A stretch of 64,000 bases of DNA from Kiloniellaceae bacterium (lineage in GTDB: Bacteria > Pseudomonadota > Alphaproteobacteria > Kiloniellales > J153), in the NCBI GenBank assembly GCA_021776095.1, contig JAJFGO010000122.1, positions 1 through 64,000 on the forward strand, read 5' to 3'. Numbering within the stretch: position 1 is the stretch's first letter; the number at the start of each line of letters is the position of its first letter. The notes below the pieces were generated by a model. The model saw only the letters and a list, made by a program, of their open reading frames with translations, was not told where the DNA came from and ran no database searches. Shown one piece after another: positions 25,218 to 34,749 of this stretch. The translations under genes were made by a program, and so were the position numbers.

Positions 25218-27356
25218 ATGGCTGAACAGTCGGTAACGGAAACGGCGAACCCGCAAGGTGCCGGCGCGGGAGATCCCGCTCCGGGCAGCGATGTCCTGAA
25301 TCGCCTGGTGGTCGCCCTCAAGCGGGGTGACATCGCGCTCGCCCTGGGCGTTGCCTGTATTCTGGTCGTCCTCATCTTGCCGATGCCCAGCTGGCTGCTG
25401 GACGTCTGCCTGGCAATTTCCATGACCCTGTCGGTTTTGGTTCTGATGACCGCCCTGTTCATCAGCCGGCCGCTCGATTTCAGTTCCTTTCCCACAGTGC
25501 TTCTGATCGCGACCATGTTGCGCCTGTCGCTCAACCTGGCCTCGACCCGCTTGATCCTGGCCAATGGCCACGAGGGCACCGACGCCGCCGGTCACGTCAT
25601 CGAAGCCTTCGGTGGTTTCGTGATGAGCGGCAACTTCGTCATCGGCATCATCGTTTTCGGCATTCTGGTGATCGTGAATTTCGTGGTCATCACCAAGGGC
25701 TCTGGGCGTATCGCCGAGGTCTCGGCGCGCTTCAGCCTCGATGCTATGCCGGGCAAGCAGATGGCAATCGATGCCGACCTCTCGGCCGGACTGATCGACG
25801 AATCGGAGGCCCGCCAGCGCCGCCGGTCGTTGGAGGACGAAAGCAACTTCTTCGGCTCTATGGACGGTGCGGCGAAGTTTGTGCGCGGCGATGCTATCGC
25901 CGGTCTGCTTATCACTTTCATCAACGTGATCGGTGGCGTGATTATCGGCGTCGCACAAAAGGACCTGAGCTTCGGCGAGGCTGGCCAAGTCTACACGCTG
26001 CTGACCGTCGGCGACGGTCTGGTCACCCAAATTCCCGCGATCATCGTGTCGACCGCAGCGGGCCTTCTAGTCTCCAAATCGAACACCGTCGGCTCGACGG
26101 ATAAGGCCTTGTTCGCGCAACTGGGCGGCTATCCCCGGGCGCTCGGCTTGTCATCCTTCATGATGCTCTCCCTCGCCCTCCTGCCGGGCATTCCGGCGGT
26201 GCCCTTTCTGCTGCTCGCCGGAGTCGCCGGCGCCATGGCCTGGAACACCACCAAGACCCAAGCCGCAACGGCGGCCGCCGAAGCGGCCAAGATCGAAGCC
26301 CAGACCACCACCCCGGTGGTCGAGGAAAAGATCAGCACCGCCCTGCAGATCGACCATGTGCGCCTCGAACTCGGATATGGCCTCTTGCCCATGATCAATG
26401 GTGAGGGCGGCCAGCGCCTGACAGATCAGATCAAATCGCTGCGCCGGCAACTGGCACAGGAGGTTGGCTTTGTGCTACCGTCCGTGCGCATCCAAGACAA
26501 CCTGCAACTGCCGGCCAACACCTATGTCATCCGGGTCAAGGAGATCCAGGCCGGCCAGGGTGAGTTGCGGCCCAGCATGTTGCTGGTCATGGATCCCAAA
26601 GGCGAGAAGATCGCCCTCAGCGGCGAGGAAACCATCGAGCCGACCTTTGGCTTGCCGGCGATCTGGCTCGACGCCAGCGCGCGCGAGGAAGCCTTGTTTC
26701 GAGGCTACACGGTGGTCGATCCACCCACCGTCATCACAACGCACCTGACTGAGTTGGTTAAGGACAACATGGCTGAGCTGTTGTCCTACGCTGAGACGCA
26801 GAAGCTGCTCGATGAAGTCGAGAGTATCCAGCAGAAGCTGATCGCTGATCTAATACCGAATATGATTTCGGCCACCGGCGTGCAGAGGGTCCTGCAGAAT
26901 CTCTTGGCAGAGCGCATATCGATCCGCGACCTGCCGACCATTCTGGAAGGGATTTCGGAGGCTTGCAGCTACACGCGCAACGTCGCCGGCATCACCGAAC
27001 ACGTGCGCAGCCGCCTAGCACGCCAAATTTCGTCGGCTCACATCAACCCGCAAGGGGTCCTGACCATGATTACGCTGTCGCCGCAGTGGGAGCAGGACTT
27101 CAGCGAGGCCGTGGTCGGCGAAGGCGAGGAACGGCGCCTATCCATGGCGCCGACCAAGTTGCAGGAGTTCATCCGCGCGGTGCGTACCACCTTCGAACGC
27201 CATGCCATGTCGGGCGAAGTTCCGGTCCTCTTGACCAGCCCCGGGATCCGGCCATTCGTCCGCTCGATCGTCGAGCGGTTCCGGCCCTCAACCACGGTCA
27301 TGTCGCAGAACGAAGTCTACGCCAAGACCCAGATCAAGACGCTGGGTCAGATTTGA
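25218..27356 (+). CDS. flhA: Flagellar export gate protein FlhA
   Basis: FlhA is the large export-gate subunit that takes substrates into the central channel using the proton motive force. The 712-residue protein has about eight membrane helices in the first 340 residues, the conserved FHIPEP-type loop region (SLDAMPGKQMAIDADLSAG) and a cytosolic C-terminal domain with HLTELVKDNMAELLSYAETQ. It follows flbD by 19 bases. The other gate genes fliQ, fliR and flhB are not in the window. Confidence 0.95.
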   Translation: MAEQSVTETANPQGAGAGDPAPGSDVLNRLVVALKRGDIALALGVACILVVLILPMPSWLLDVCLAISMTLSVLVLMTALFISRPLDFSSFPTVLLIATMLRLSLNLASTRLILANGHEGTDAAGHVIEAFGGFVMSGNFVIGIIVFGILVIVNFVVITKGSGRIAEVSARFSLDAMPGKQMAIDADLSAGLIDESEARQRRRSLEDESNFFGSMDGAAKFVRGDAIAGLLITFINVIGGVIIGVAQKDLSFGEAGQVYTLLTVGDGLVTQIPAIIVSTAAGLLVSKSNTVGSTDKALFAQLGGYPRALGLSSFMMLSLALLPGIPAVPFLLLAGVAGAMAWNTTKTQAATAAAEAAKIEAQTTTPVVEEKISTALQIDHVRLELGYGLLPMINGEGGQRLTDQIKSLRRQLAQEVGFVLPSVRIQDNLQLPANTYVIRVKEIQAGQGELRPSMLLVMDPKGEKIALSGEETIEPTFGLPAIWLDASAREEALFRGYTVVDPPTVITTHLTELVKDNMAELLSYAETQKLLDEVESIQQKLIADLIPNMISATGVQRVLQNLLAERISIRDLPTILEGISEACSYTRNVAGITEHVRSRLARQISSAHINPQGVLTMITLSPQWEQDFSEAVVGEGEERRLSMAPTKLQEFIRAVRTTFERHAMSGEVPVLLTSPGIRPFVRSIVERFRPSTTVMSQNEVYAKTQIKTLGQI

Positions 27357-27394
27357 TCACGCCGTTCGATCCGGCCTGAGGAGGCCCGCCATCC

Positions 27395-28387
27395 ATGCGG
27401 CTAAAGAGCTTTACCGGTAACTCCCTGCCCGAGGCCATGCAGCAGGTCCGCGACGCCATGGGCGTGGACGCGATCATCCTCTCAAGCCAGGCGGCCGAGG
27501 ACGGAACGGGCGTGCGGGTGACCGCCGCGCTCGAGGACTCGCCGCTCGACGACCTCCACTTCAACGACGAGCCAGCGTCCTATTGCGATCTGGATTCGAT
27601 TGCCGAGGCCCTGTCGTTTCACCGCACCCAGGCCGGTCTGTTCGACCGCTTGGTTGGCGCGGCTGCAGCTATGAACGCACCGGACAGCGTCATGGCCCTG
27701 GCCGGCGCGATCGATTCGGCCCTGACCTTCGCCGCGCTGCCGCCGCCGCTGAGTTCGCGCCCCACCATGCTGATCGGACCGCCCGGAGCGGGCAAATCGG
27801 CGACCGCCGCCAAGCTGTGCGCACGGGCCCGTTTGGCCGGCTGCCACCCGGCAATCGTGACCATGGATACCGCGAAATCAGGCGGCTTGGCCCAGGCGGC
27901 AGCCTTCTCCAAGGCGCTCGACGCCGAGCTTCTACAAGTCGAGCACCCCTCGGCCCTGCCCGACGCCGTGCTGGCCTGCGGCAACAACCGCTTTGTGGTG
28001 ATCGACACGCCGGGCGCCAATCCGTTTCTAGAGTCAGACCTGGCCCGGCTGGCCGAGGCCTCTGAAACGGCACGGGCGGAGACGGTTCTGGTGCTTCCTG
28101 CCGGCGGCGATGCGGCGGAATCGGCTGAAATGGCGGCGGCCTTCAAAGGCGCCGGCGCCCGCACCATGATCGCAACCCGTCTGGATACCGCCCGGCGGTT
28201 CGGCAGCCTGCTCAGCGCTGCGGCCGCGGGGCCCCTAGCCCTGCTGGCGGCCAGCGATTCGCCTCACATCGGCGAACCTTTGCGCCCTCTCAATCCAGTC
28301 GCCCTCGCCCGCATCTTTCTGCCAACCGAGATCACGGACGGTCCCGACAGTCACACGGAGGATTTGGAACCATGGTCGAAGCGGTGA
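27395..28387 (+). CDS. flhF: FlhF-like SRP-type GTPase (divergent)
   Basis: FlhF is an SRP-family GTPase that sets flagellar number and position. The N-terminal MRLKSFTGNSLPEAMQQVRDAMGVDAIIL is the FlhF start. A P-loop GPPGAGKSATAAKL lies near residue 128, and VVIDTPGANP is a DxxG-like segment near 208. It is only 330 residues, shorter than typical FlhF. The DTYR loop used by FlhF/FtsY for GTP and dimer contacts is replaced by DTAKSGG, so GTPase activity may be reduced. The last 16 bases overlap flhG. Confidence 0.82.
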   Translation: MRLKSFTGNSLPEAMQQVRDAMGVDAIILSSQAAEDGTGVRVTAALEDSPLDDLHFNDEPASYCDLDSIAEALSFHRTQAGLFDRLVGAAAAMNAPDSVMALAGAIDSALTFAALPPPLSSRPTMLIGPPGAGKSATAAKLCARARLAGCHPAIVTMDTAKSGGLAQAAAFSKALDAELLQVEHPSALPDAVLACGNNRFVVIDTPGANPFLESDLARLAEASETARAETVLVLPAGGDAAESAEMAAAFKGAGARTMIATRLDTARRFGSLLSAAAAGPLALLAASDSPHIGEPLRPLNPVALARIFLPTEITDGPDSHTEDLEPWSKR

Positions 28388-29160
28388 AATCGGACCCGGC
28401 GCCAAACCTGCCGCACCTGGCCAACGGCATCGCCGTTGCGTCGGGAAAAGGCGGCGTCGGCAAGACTTGGCTTTCGGTAACCCTGTGTCAGATCCTGGCG
28501 CGGCAGGGGCGCAACGTCTTGTTGTTCGACGGCGACCTGGGTTTGGCCAACGTCGATATCCAACTCGGCCTGGCTCCGGAAAAGGATTTGGGTGGAGTTC
28601 TGGCCGGAAAATATACCCTGGAGCAAGCGATCAGCCGTTGCCGCGAGGGCAGTTTCGACGTGATCGCCGGGCGCTCCGGCTCCGGCACCCTGGCCGGCGT
28701 GCCGTCCCAACGCCTGGCGCAAATCAGTGCCGGCCTGGTCAAACTCTCGCCCAAATACGATCTGGTGGTCCTCGACCTGGGCGCGGGGGTGGAGCGCACG
28801 GTGCGCCAGTTCGCCGCCATGGCGCGGACCTGCCTGGTGGTAACCACGGACGAGCCGACCGCCATGACCGATGCCTATGCCATGATCAAGCTGACTCGCA
28901 TGAACTACCCGAACGCGGATTTGCGCCTGGTCATCAACATGGTGCAGAGCAAACCGGACGGCGAGCGGACTTACGCGACCCTGCGTAAGGCCTGCCAGTC
29001 GTTCCTCAAGATCGCCCCGCCGCTGGCCGGCATCATCAAACGCGACCCTAAGGTCCGCGACGCGATCCAGCATCAGGCCCCGCTTCTGGTACGTCACCCG
29101 AACGCAACCGCCGCCTTGGATGTCGAGGCCGTGGTGCGGCGGATGTTGCAATCGCCATGA
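28372..29160 (+). CDS. flhG: MinD-like ATPase FlhG/FleN
   Basis: This 262-residue ParA/MinD-type ATPase has the deviant Walker A VASGKGGVGKTWLS (about residues 22-35), the switch segment LLFDGDLGLANVD, and VVLDLGAGVER. FlhG counteracts FlhF to limit the number of flagella. It overlaps flhF by 16 bases and the next gene by four, so three proteins are produced in a coupled unit. The C-terminal amphipathic helix seems short, ending AALDVEAVVRRMLQSP. Confidence 0.88.
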   Translation: MVEAVKSDPAPNLPHLANGIAVASGKGGVGKTWLSVTLCQILARQGRNVLLFDGDLGLANVDIQLGLAPEKDLGGVLAGKYTLEQAISRCREGSFDVIAGRSGSGTLAGVPSQRLAQISAGLVKLSPKYDLVVLDLGAGVERTVRQFAAMARTCLVVTTDEPTAMTDAYAMIKLTRMNYPNADLRLVINMVQSKPDGERTYATLRKACQSFLKIAPPLAGIIKRDPKVRDAIQHQAPLLVRHPNATAALDVEAVVRRMLQSP

Positions 29161-31028
29161 ACGACCTGGTCCGCCCAGCGTCCTATTACACGGGCGGGAT
29201 CGCGGCGAACGCCCCTTTGGGGGTGTTGGCCACGGTCCCAAACCCGCCACCCGATATCGCGCGCCTGCCGGCCGGCACCACCCTGCGCGGCGTGGTGATC
29301 GGCAGCGATGGCAAAGGCCACACCTTGATCAAGACCGATCAAGGTGTTCTGGCGGTCGCGACCAAGCTGGTTCTGGCCAAGGACAGCGAAGTCGTGCTTC
29401 AGATCCGCAGCAGCGGGGTCCAGCTTCACGTCATGGTCATGCAGGCGCGCGGGCAGGCGATAGCGCCCGCGCCCCAGGGCGACGGCCGTCCCGCGGGTCC
29501 CGGCCTGGCCCCGGGCGGCGGCCTTCCGCAGGTCCCGCCGCCATCATCGGGCGCCCTAGCAAATCCGCGCACAGCGACCACCGGCCTCTCCGCGCCGGGC
29601 GGCGGGCAAACCGACTTATTGAACCTGGGGCAAATCGTCAGGGCGGTGGTGCAAGGCCCAGCCAACCCAGGCCCAGCCACGGGCCTGGCCGGGCAGCCCG
29701 CCGTGGCCGGCCCTGTCGGTGCCGCCGCCGAGATTGCGGCTGGACGTGTTGCGGGCGTTGTCGCTGGGGGCCCTTTGCCGGCCGGCTTGACCGCGCTCGC
29801 GCCCGGCACCGTCCTCGCGCTCCAGATTCGCGCCGTCAGCCCCCCAGGCCTGCCCCAGGGGCAGGGTCCCGGCCAACTCCCTGGCGCAGCCGCAACAGCG
29901 GGCCCAACCACCCCGTCAGGCCCACTGGGCGCCTCCTACAGCGCCACGGGGGCCACAGTGAATCCAGGCGCCAGCGCGGTTTCGGCGCAGCCTGGCACGC
30001 CATTGAGCGGCCCCCAGGGGGCCATCGCGGCAGCGGCCCAGGGTTCGACGGGCAAGGCCCAGGCGCCAGCACAGCAGCCGGCCGCCCTAGGCCCTGGCCC
30101 GGCCGCCCTGCAGGCCCGGGCACTGGGTCTCGGCGCCGGTCCGGGCGGCGGCGCCTCGGGCTCGCCTCTGGTTTTCAGTGCCCAGGTCACCAGTATCACC
30201 CATGCCGGCCATCCGGTGCTCGGTACCCCCTTGGGAATCCTAACTCTCGAGGTCGAGGCTCGCATTCCGATCGGCAGTCGGCTTGCCTTGGAACTCGCGC
30301 CAAGCGGCCTGCCCCGAGGCGCGGAAGCGGCGGCCCGCTTTGGCACGGCGGGCGCTCTGGGCCATGCCTGGCCGGCATTGGAAGAAGCCTTGGTCGTCCT
30401 AAGCGAACCGGCCACCGGCTCGCCCGGCGTGCCCCAAGGGGTGCCCCAGCCAGGCCCGCGCCTGACTTCCGGACTGCTGTTCTTCATGGCCGCGCTCAGC
30501 GGCGGCGACCTTGGGCGCTGGCTCGGCGCTGAAGCGCTTCAAACCCTGCGCGGCACCGGCCGAGAGAGCTTGGTCGGCCGCTTGTCCCGCGACCTGGCCC
30601 AGATGGGCCGCATGGCCGAGGGCACAACCGGCACGACGGGCGATTGGCGAGTCCTGCCGATCCCACTGTGGGACGGCGATCACGTGCGCCAGTTGAGGCT
30701 GTTTCTGCGCCAGCAGGACGAACGCAAAGACGGCAAGCAGAAAGAGCGCTCCAATAACCGAACCCGATTTGTCCTGGAACTCGAAATGTCTCGCATGGGA
30801 GAGATGCAACTGGACGGCCTAGTCCGGGACAAGCGCTTTGACCTGGTCATGCGCACCCGCGCCGCCCTGCCCGTGGCGATGCAGCGCGATATCCAAAAAA
30901 TATTCGAAGACGCCAGCCAAGCCGCCGGCTATTCAGGACAACTGGGGTTTCAGGCCTCGGCCGATTGGCACTATCTGCCCTATGCCCAGGACGCGGCGTC
31001 CGGGCCACCGCCCGGCCTTATCGTCTGA
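29157..31028 (+). CDS. FliK-like Ala/Gly/Pro-rich protein coupled to flhG
   Basis: This 623-residue protein has a small beta-rich N-terminal domain (residues 1-100, with TLRGVVIGSDGKGHTLIKTD). A long low-complexity Ala/Gly/Pro/Gln stretch runs from about 100 to 330, and a folded C-terminal part (345-623) includes VLELEMSRMGEMQLDGLV and RFDLVMRT. That last pattern recalls the hook-length domain of FliK, where a leucine-glycine turn links two beta strands. Its ATG lies inside the flhG stop (ATGA). A genuine fliK is present at 14575, so this is a second, unassigned FliK-like protein. Function is inferred only from layout and position. Confidence 0.6.
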   Translation: MNDLVRPASYYTGGIAANAPLGVLATVPNPPPDIARLPAGTTLRGVVIGSDGKGHTLIKTDQGVLAVATKLVLAKDSEVVLQIRSSGVQLHVMVMQARGQAIAPAPQGDGRPAGPGLAPGGGLPQVPPPSSGALANPRTATTGLSAPGGGQTDLLNLGQIVRAVVQGPANPGPATGLAGQPAVAGPVGAAAEIAAGRVAGVVAGGPLPAGLTALAPGTVLALQIRAVSPPGLPQGQGPGQLPGAAATAGPTTPSGPLGASYSATGATVNPGASAVSAQPGTPLSGPQGAIAAAAQGSTGKAQAPAQQPAALGPGPAALQARALGLGAGPGGGASGSPLVFSAQVTSITHAGHPVLGTPLGILTLEVEARIPIGSRLALELAPSGLPRGAEAAARFGTAGALGHAWPALEEALVVLSEPATGSPGVPQGVPQPGPRLTSGLLFFMAALSGGDLGRWLGAEALQTLRGTGRESLVGRLSRDLAQMGRMAEGTTGTTGDWRVLPIPLWDGDHVRQLRLFLRQQDERKDGKQKERSNNRTRFVLELEMSRMGEMQLDGLVRDKRFDLVMRTRAALPVAMQRDIQKIFEDASQAAGYSGQLGFQASADWHYLPYAQDAASGPPPGLIV

Positions 31029-31070
31029 ACGCAGGCCCGGCGCCAATACGGCACCCAACATATTCGCGGT

Positions 31071-31499
31071 TCAATCTTCGCCCGCCGCCTGGCCCCGCCG
31101 AAAGATAACGGTGCCCAACTCGTCAAGTTCTATCTGCTCGCGCCGGCTGCGCTCGTCGCGCTTTTGGCGTGCCTCCAGTTCCTCAGCGTGTTGGTATTTT
31201 TTTACATCCTGGAAGGCGGCATGCACCTCCTCACGGGCGGCCTCGGCCGATTTCTCCAACTCGGCAATGGTCTGGCGCTGGCGCCGGCGGCGTTCCAGCG
31301 AGGCCGCAACAAAGGCAGGAAAGGCAATCGTGCCCTCGATCGAAGCGGTCGCCGCTTTATTCTCAGATTCTATTTCATCTTCAAGGTGTTGTAGATCAAT
31401 CTTCATCTTTTCAATCAACTCATCGATGCCAGCGAGCTTCTGCCGTTTCTCGTTCAGTATCCAATTGTGAACCCGAGTTAGGCTCTTGAAGGCCGTCAT
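31071..31499 (-). CDS. fliJ: Flagellar export chaperone FliJ
   Basis: The 142-residue protein is almost entirely a charged coiled coil, starting [22 protein letters not shown], which is typical of FliJ N-termini in alphaproteobacteria, where family members are about 140 residues. FliJ fits into the FliI hexamer and helps energise export. Its start overlaps the fliI stop by four bases. It is convergent with the FliK-like gene, 42 bases away. Confidence 0.85.
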   Translation of the reverse strand: MTAFKSLTRVHNWILNEKRQKLAGIDELIEKMKIDLQHLEDEIESENKAATASIEGTIAFPAFVAASLERRRRQRQTIAELEKSAEAAREEVHAAFQDVKKYQHAEELEARQKRDERSRREQIELDELGTVIFRRGQAAGED

Positions 31500-32854
31500 G
31501 ATGGGTTATCCAGCGGGTCCCCGGGCGGCCACTCCAAGCCCAAAATTCGTGCCAAGTCGGCATAGCCAGTGTCCAGGTCGGCGCGCTCCCCTCGGCTCTG
31601 GCTCAGAAAGGCTTCCAGCTCCGGCTGATAGCCGATGGCTTCATCGATCAGGGGATCGCTGCCCTTCTTGTAGGCGCCGATCCGGATCAATTCGCCCATG
31701 TCGTCATAGGTCGAAAGCAAGGTGCGCGCCCGGTCGACTAACTCGTTCTCGGCTGTCTGGTTACAGTTGGGCATGGTCCGCGACACGCTGCGCAGCACGT
31801 CGATCGCCGGATAGCGGTTGCGCTGCGCTATGGTGCGGTCGAGGACGATCTGGCCGTCTAAAATGCCACGCACGGCATCGGCGATCGGTTCATTGTGGTC
31901 ATCGCCTTCGACCAGCACCGTAAACAAGCCAGTGATCGAACCGCCGTCGACCCCGGGGCCAGCGCGTTCCAAAAGCTGCGGCAACTGGGCGAACACGCTG
32001 GGGGTATAGCCCTTGCTGGCCGGCGGTTCGCCAGCCGAAAGACCAATCTCGCGCATGGACATGGCAATTCGGGTGATCGAATCGATCAAGCACAGGACGT
32101 GCGCGCCCCGGTCGCGAAAATACTCGGCGACACTGAGAGTCATATAGGCGGCCTGGCGGCGGACTAGCGGCGCCTCGTCGGAGGTCGCGACCACAACCAC
32201 CGAACGAGCCAAGCCCTCGGGCCCGAGGTCGTCCTCGAGCCATTCCTGAACTTCGCGGCCGCGCTCGCCGATCAACCCGATGACGTTCACGTCCGAGGCG
32301 GTGTAGCGGGCCAGCATCGACAGAAGCACCGATTTGCCCACGCCCGAGCCCGCGAAGATTCCCATGCGCTGACCACGGCAGCAGGTCGTAAATGTATTGA
32401 TCGTCCGCACACCCAGATCCATTTTGCTGCCTACCCGCTGGCGACCGTGGGCCGGCGGTGGTGGGCGACGCAGGTGGCAGGGCAACTCACCGGACGGTAA
32501 GGGTCCCTTACCGTCGATCGGCTCGCCAAGTGCATTGATAACCCGGCCCAGCCAGGCCTCGCAGGGCCAGACAACCGGGTCCGTCTTGACCAATTCGGCC
32601 TTGCAGCCCAGCCCGATCCCCTCAACCGAACCGAATGGCAGCAACAGGGCCCGGCCATGGCGGAAGCCGACGACCTCGCAAGACACCGGGCCACGGCCTC
32701 GCGCGACGACATCGCACCGCTGCCCTATGCTCAGATCGCGTTCCAGGCCCGCGACCTCGATCATCAAGCCCATGACGCCGGCAATCCGCCCATAAAGCCG
32801 ATAATCCGGGATCTGATCGATTCCCTCGATCAGCGACTTAACCGCGAGCCCCAC
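31496..32854 (-). CDS. fliI: Flagellar export ATPase FliI
   Basis: FliI is the F1-beta-like ATPase of the export apparatus. Walker A is GSGVGKS (about residues 169-175, K174 from the chosen start), and [17 protein letters not shown] carries the Walker B/DELSEED-like region. The start is GTG 32854 (452 residues), because GGGAGG stands six bases upstream; the frame is open to TTG 32896, but that has no ribosome site. It is divergent from ctrA across a short region with a CtrA-type box. Confidence 0.95.
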   Translation of the reverse strand: MGLAVKSLIEGIDQIPDYRLYGRIAGVMGLMIEVAGLERDLSIGQRCDVVARGRGPVSCEVVGFRHGRALLLPFGSVEGIGLGCKAELVKTDPVVWPCEAWLGRVINALGEPIDGKGPLPSGELPCHLRRPPPPAHGRQRVGSKMDLGVRTINTFTTCCRGQRMGIFAGSGVGKSVLLSMLARYTASDVNVIGLIGERGREVQEWLEDDLGPEGLARSVVVVATSDEAPLVRRQAAYMTLSVAEYFRDRGAHVLCLIDSITRIAMSMREIGLSAGEPPASKGYTPSVFAQLPQLLERAGPGVDGGSITGLFTVLVEGDDHNEPIADAVRGILDGQIVLDRTIAQRNRYPAIDVLRSVSRTMPNCNQTAENELVDRARTLLSTYDDMGELIRIGAYKKGSDPLIDEAIGYQPELEAFLSQSRGERADLDTGYADLARILGLEWPPGDPLDNPS

Positions 32855-32916
32855 AGATATCCTCCCAAGGGCGAACCGGGAATCCGGCCACCACAAGTAC
32901 GTACGGCGCAGTATGC

Positions 32917-32931
32917 GTAAGCGCCCTTTAA
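32917..32931. promoter_or_regulatory. CtrA-type box, one mismatch, between fliI and ctrA
   Basis: On the plus strand GTAA-GCGCCCT-TTAA, on the minus strand TTAA-AGGGCGC-TTAC: seven of eight defined bases of TTAA-N7-TTAA. It is 63 bases before fliI and 116 before ctrA, so it could serve either gene. The gap also contains TTAATAC and GTTAAC half-sites near 32978 and 33002. Confidence 0.45.
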
Positions 32932-33046
32932 AGTTACGTAAAACAAAATGAAAACAGACTTGCGGCGCTAAGGGTTTCTTAATACAAGGTCAGCAAAATG
33001 GTTAACGACAAAGATACCTATTCACGAAGACGTCAGGATTAGATTC

Positions 33047-33778
33047 ATGAGAGTGCTGCTAGTCGAGGATGATCCCGCAACTGCCCAAAGCATTGAAATG
33101 ATGCTTCGGTCGGAAAGCTATGTCTGTGACACGACGGACATGGGTGAAGACGGTCTCGAAATCGGAAAGCTTTACGACTACGACATTATCGTGCTCGACC
33201 TGATGCTTCCCGATATGGATGGTTACGAGGTGCTACGCCGCCTCCGCGCCGCCCGGGTCAAGACGCCGATCTTGATCCTTTCCGGGCTGAATGGCCTGGA
33301 CGACAAGATTAAGGGCCTGGGCGTGGGTGCCGACGATTACCTCACCAAGCCTTTCGACAAGCGCGAGCTGATCGCACGCATTCAAGCGATCGTCCGGCGC
33401 TCCAAGGGCCATTCGGATTCGATCATTAAGACGGCGAAGCTGACGGTTAACCTGGATACCCGCACTGTCGAGGTCGATAGCCATCCCTTGCATCTAACCG
33501 GCAAGGAATACGGGATCCTGGAGCTCCTCTCGCTTCGCAAGGGCACGACGCTGACCAAGGAGATGTTTCTCAACCACCTCTATGGCGGCATGGACGAGCC
33601 CGAGTTGAAGATCATCGACGTCTTCGTCTGCAAGCTGCGCAAGAAGCTGACCGCGGCGACCGGCGGCGACAACTATATCGAGACGGTTTGGGGTCGCGGC
33701 TATGTGCTGCGCGACCCGACACCGGCCCAGGACAGCGGCAAGGCCCCGGCCCCGCAACAGCAAGCCGCTGCGGGCTAA
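33047..33778 (+). CDS. ctrA: Cell-cycle/motility response regulator CtrA
   Basis: The 243-residue protein is an OmpR-type regulator nearly identical in pattern to CtrA. The receiver has ED pair E7/D8/D9, phospho-acceptor D51 in [11 protein letters not shown] and a [23 protein letters not shown] linker. The DNA-binding domain contains [20 protein letters not shown], then [16 protein letters not shown], the CtrA hallmark. In Rhodospirillales CtrA mainly controls motility and is often not essential. The C-terminus ends QQQAAAG; the ClpXP signal of Caulobacter CtrA ends in AA, so the extra Gly is notable. A strong terminator follows. Confidence 0.96.
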   Translation: MRVLLVEDDPATAQSIEMMLRSESYVCDTTDMGEDGLEIGKLYDYDIIVLDLMLPDMDGYEVLRRLRAARVKTPILILSGLNGLDDKIKGLGVGADDYLTKPFDKRELIARIQAIVRRSKGHSDSIIKTAKLTVNLDTRTVEVDSHPLHLTGKEYGILELLSLRKGTTLTKEMFLNHLYGGMDEPELKIIDVFVCKLRKKLTAATGGDNYIETVWGRGYVLRDPTPAQDSGKAPAPQQQAAAG

Positions 33779-33830
33779 AGCTTTCCACCATGTGAGCTGG
33801 CGGCAAGCGTCGCCTCGATTCAAGAACAGA

Positions 33831-33858
33831 AAAGCGCGCCCTCTCGAGGGCGCGCTTT
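33831..33858 (+). terminator. Intrinsic terminator after ctrA
   Basis: AAAGCGCGCCCT (33831-33842), loop CTCG, AGGGCGCGCTTT (33847-33858), then TTCTTT. The 12-base perfect stem plus T-run is a classical terminator for ctrA. The A-run on the left means it could also end the cheR transcript coming from the right. Confidence 0.9.
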
Positions 33859-33903
33859 TTCTTTGGGCCGATCCCGTCGGTCTCAATTTAAAGAGGGTTC
33901 GGC

Positions 33904-34749
33904 CTAGCTTCCCGCTGCGGCGATGCTCGCGGCAGCCGGGGAAACAAGGTTGTATACCCCCCGCTGCCCGGGCATGAGCTGAAAACGGTCGGTCGTTCCC
34001 AGGACCGTCTCGGCCCCGCCGAGATAAAGGAAGCCATCCTTCGGCATCAGACCCGCGATACCGTCCAGAACCTTGGCCTTGGTTTCCGGGTCAAAATAGA
34101 TCAGCACATTGCGGCAGAACACGATGTCGAACTTGCCGAGCGTGGCCGGGCTGCCCAAGAGATTGAACGGCTGAAACTTGACCATGCTGCGGATGTCTTC
34201 GCTGATCTCCCAACGGTCGCCGACCTGCTTGAAGTACTTGACCAAAAGGGTAATCGGCAAGCCGCGCTGCACTTCGAACTGAGAATACATGCCGTCTTTG
34301 GCTTTCTGAAGGATCTCAGTCGAAAGGTCGGTCGCGATAATCTCGACCCGCCAACCGGCCAGCTTGGCCGCGTTTTCCTTCAACAGCATGGCCAGAGTAT
34401 AGGGCTCCTGACCCGACGAGCAGGCGGCGCTCCAGATCCGGATCGACTTGACGCCGGCCCGGTGTTCCAGCATGTGCGGCAGAACCAAGTCCTTGAACTG
34501 ATCGAACGGCCGTTGATCGCGAAAGAAGAACGACTCGTTGGTCGTCATGGCCTCCGTAACGTCGACCATGAGCTTCTCGTTGCCGCCGGCACGAACCGCC
34601 TGCACCAACTCGTCGAAACCGCCGAAGCTCCACTTGCGCGCCACGGGATTCAGGCGGCTCTCCATTAAGTACGCCTTCTCCTTGGTCAGCGCCAATCCGC
34701 TGCGCTGCTTCAGGAGTTCTGCGATATATTCGAAATCACCTACATTCAT
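33904..34749 (-). CDS. cheR: Chemotaxis protein methyltransferase CheR
   Basis: CheR methylates glutamates of chemoreceptors using SAM. The 281-residue protein shows an N-terminal helical domain and the methyltransferase core with TTNESFFFRDQRPF and IRIWSAACSSGQEPYTLAML (the SAM loop). Further on are ATDLSTEILQKAKDG and the DIVFCRNVLIYFD motif, then LGGAETVLGTTDRFQL. It is the last gene of the che operon and overlaps cheB by four bases. Confidence 0.95.
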   Translation of the reverse strand: MNVGDFEYIAELLKQRSGLALTKEKAYLMESRLNPVARKWSFGGFDELVQAVRAGGNEKLMVDVTEAMTTNESFFFRDQRPFDQFKDLVLPHMLEHRAGVKSIRIWSAACSSGQEPYTLAMLLKENAAKLAGWRVEIIATDLSTEILQKAKDGMYSQFEVQRGLPITLLVKYFKQVGDRWEISEDIRSMVKFQPFNLLGSPATLGKFDIVFCRNVLIYFDPETKAKVLDGIAGLMPKDGFLYLGGAETVLGTTDRFQLMPGQRGVYNLVSPAAASIAAAGS

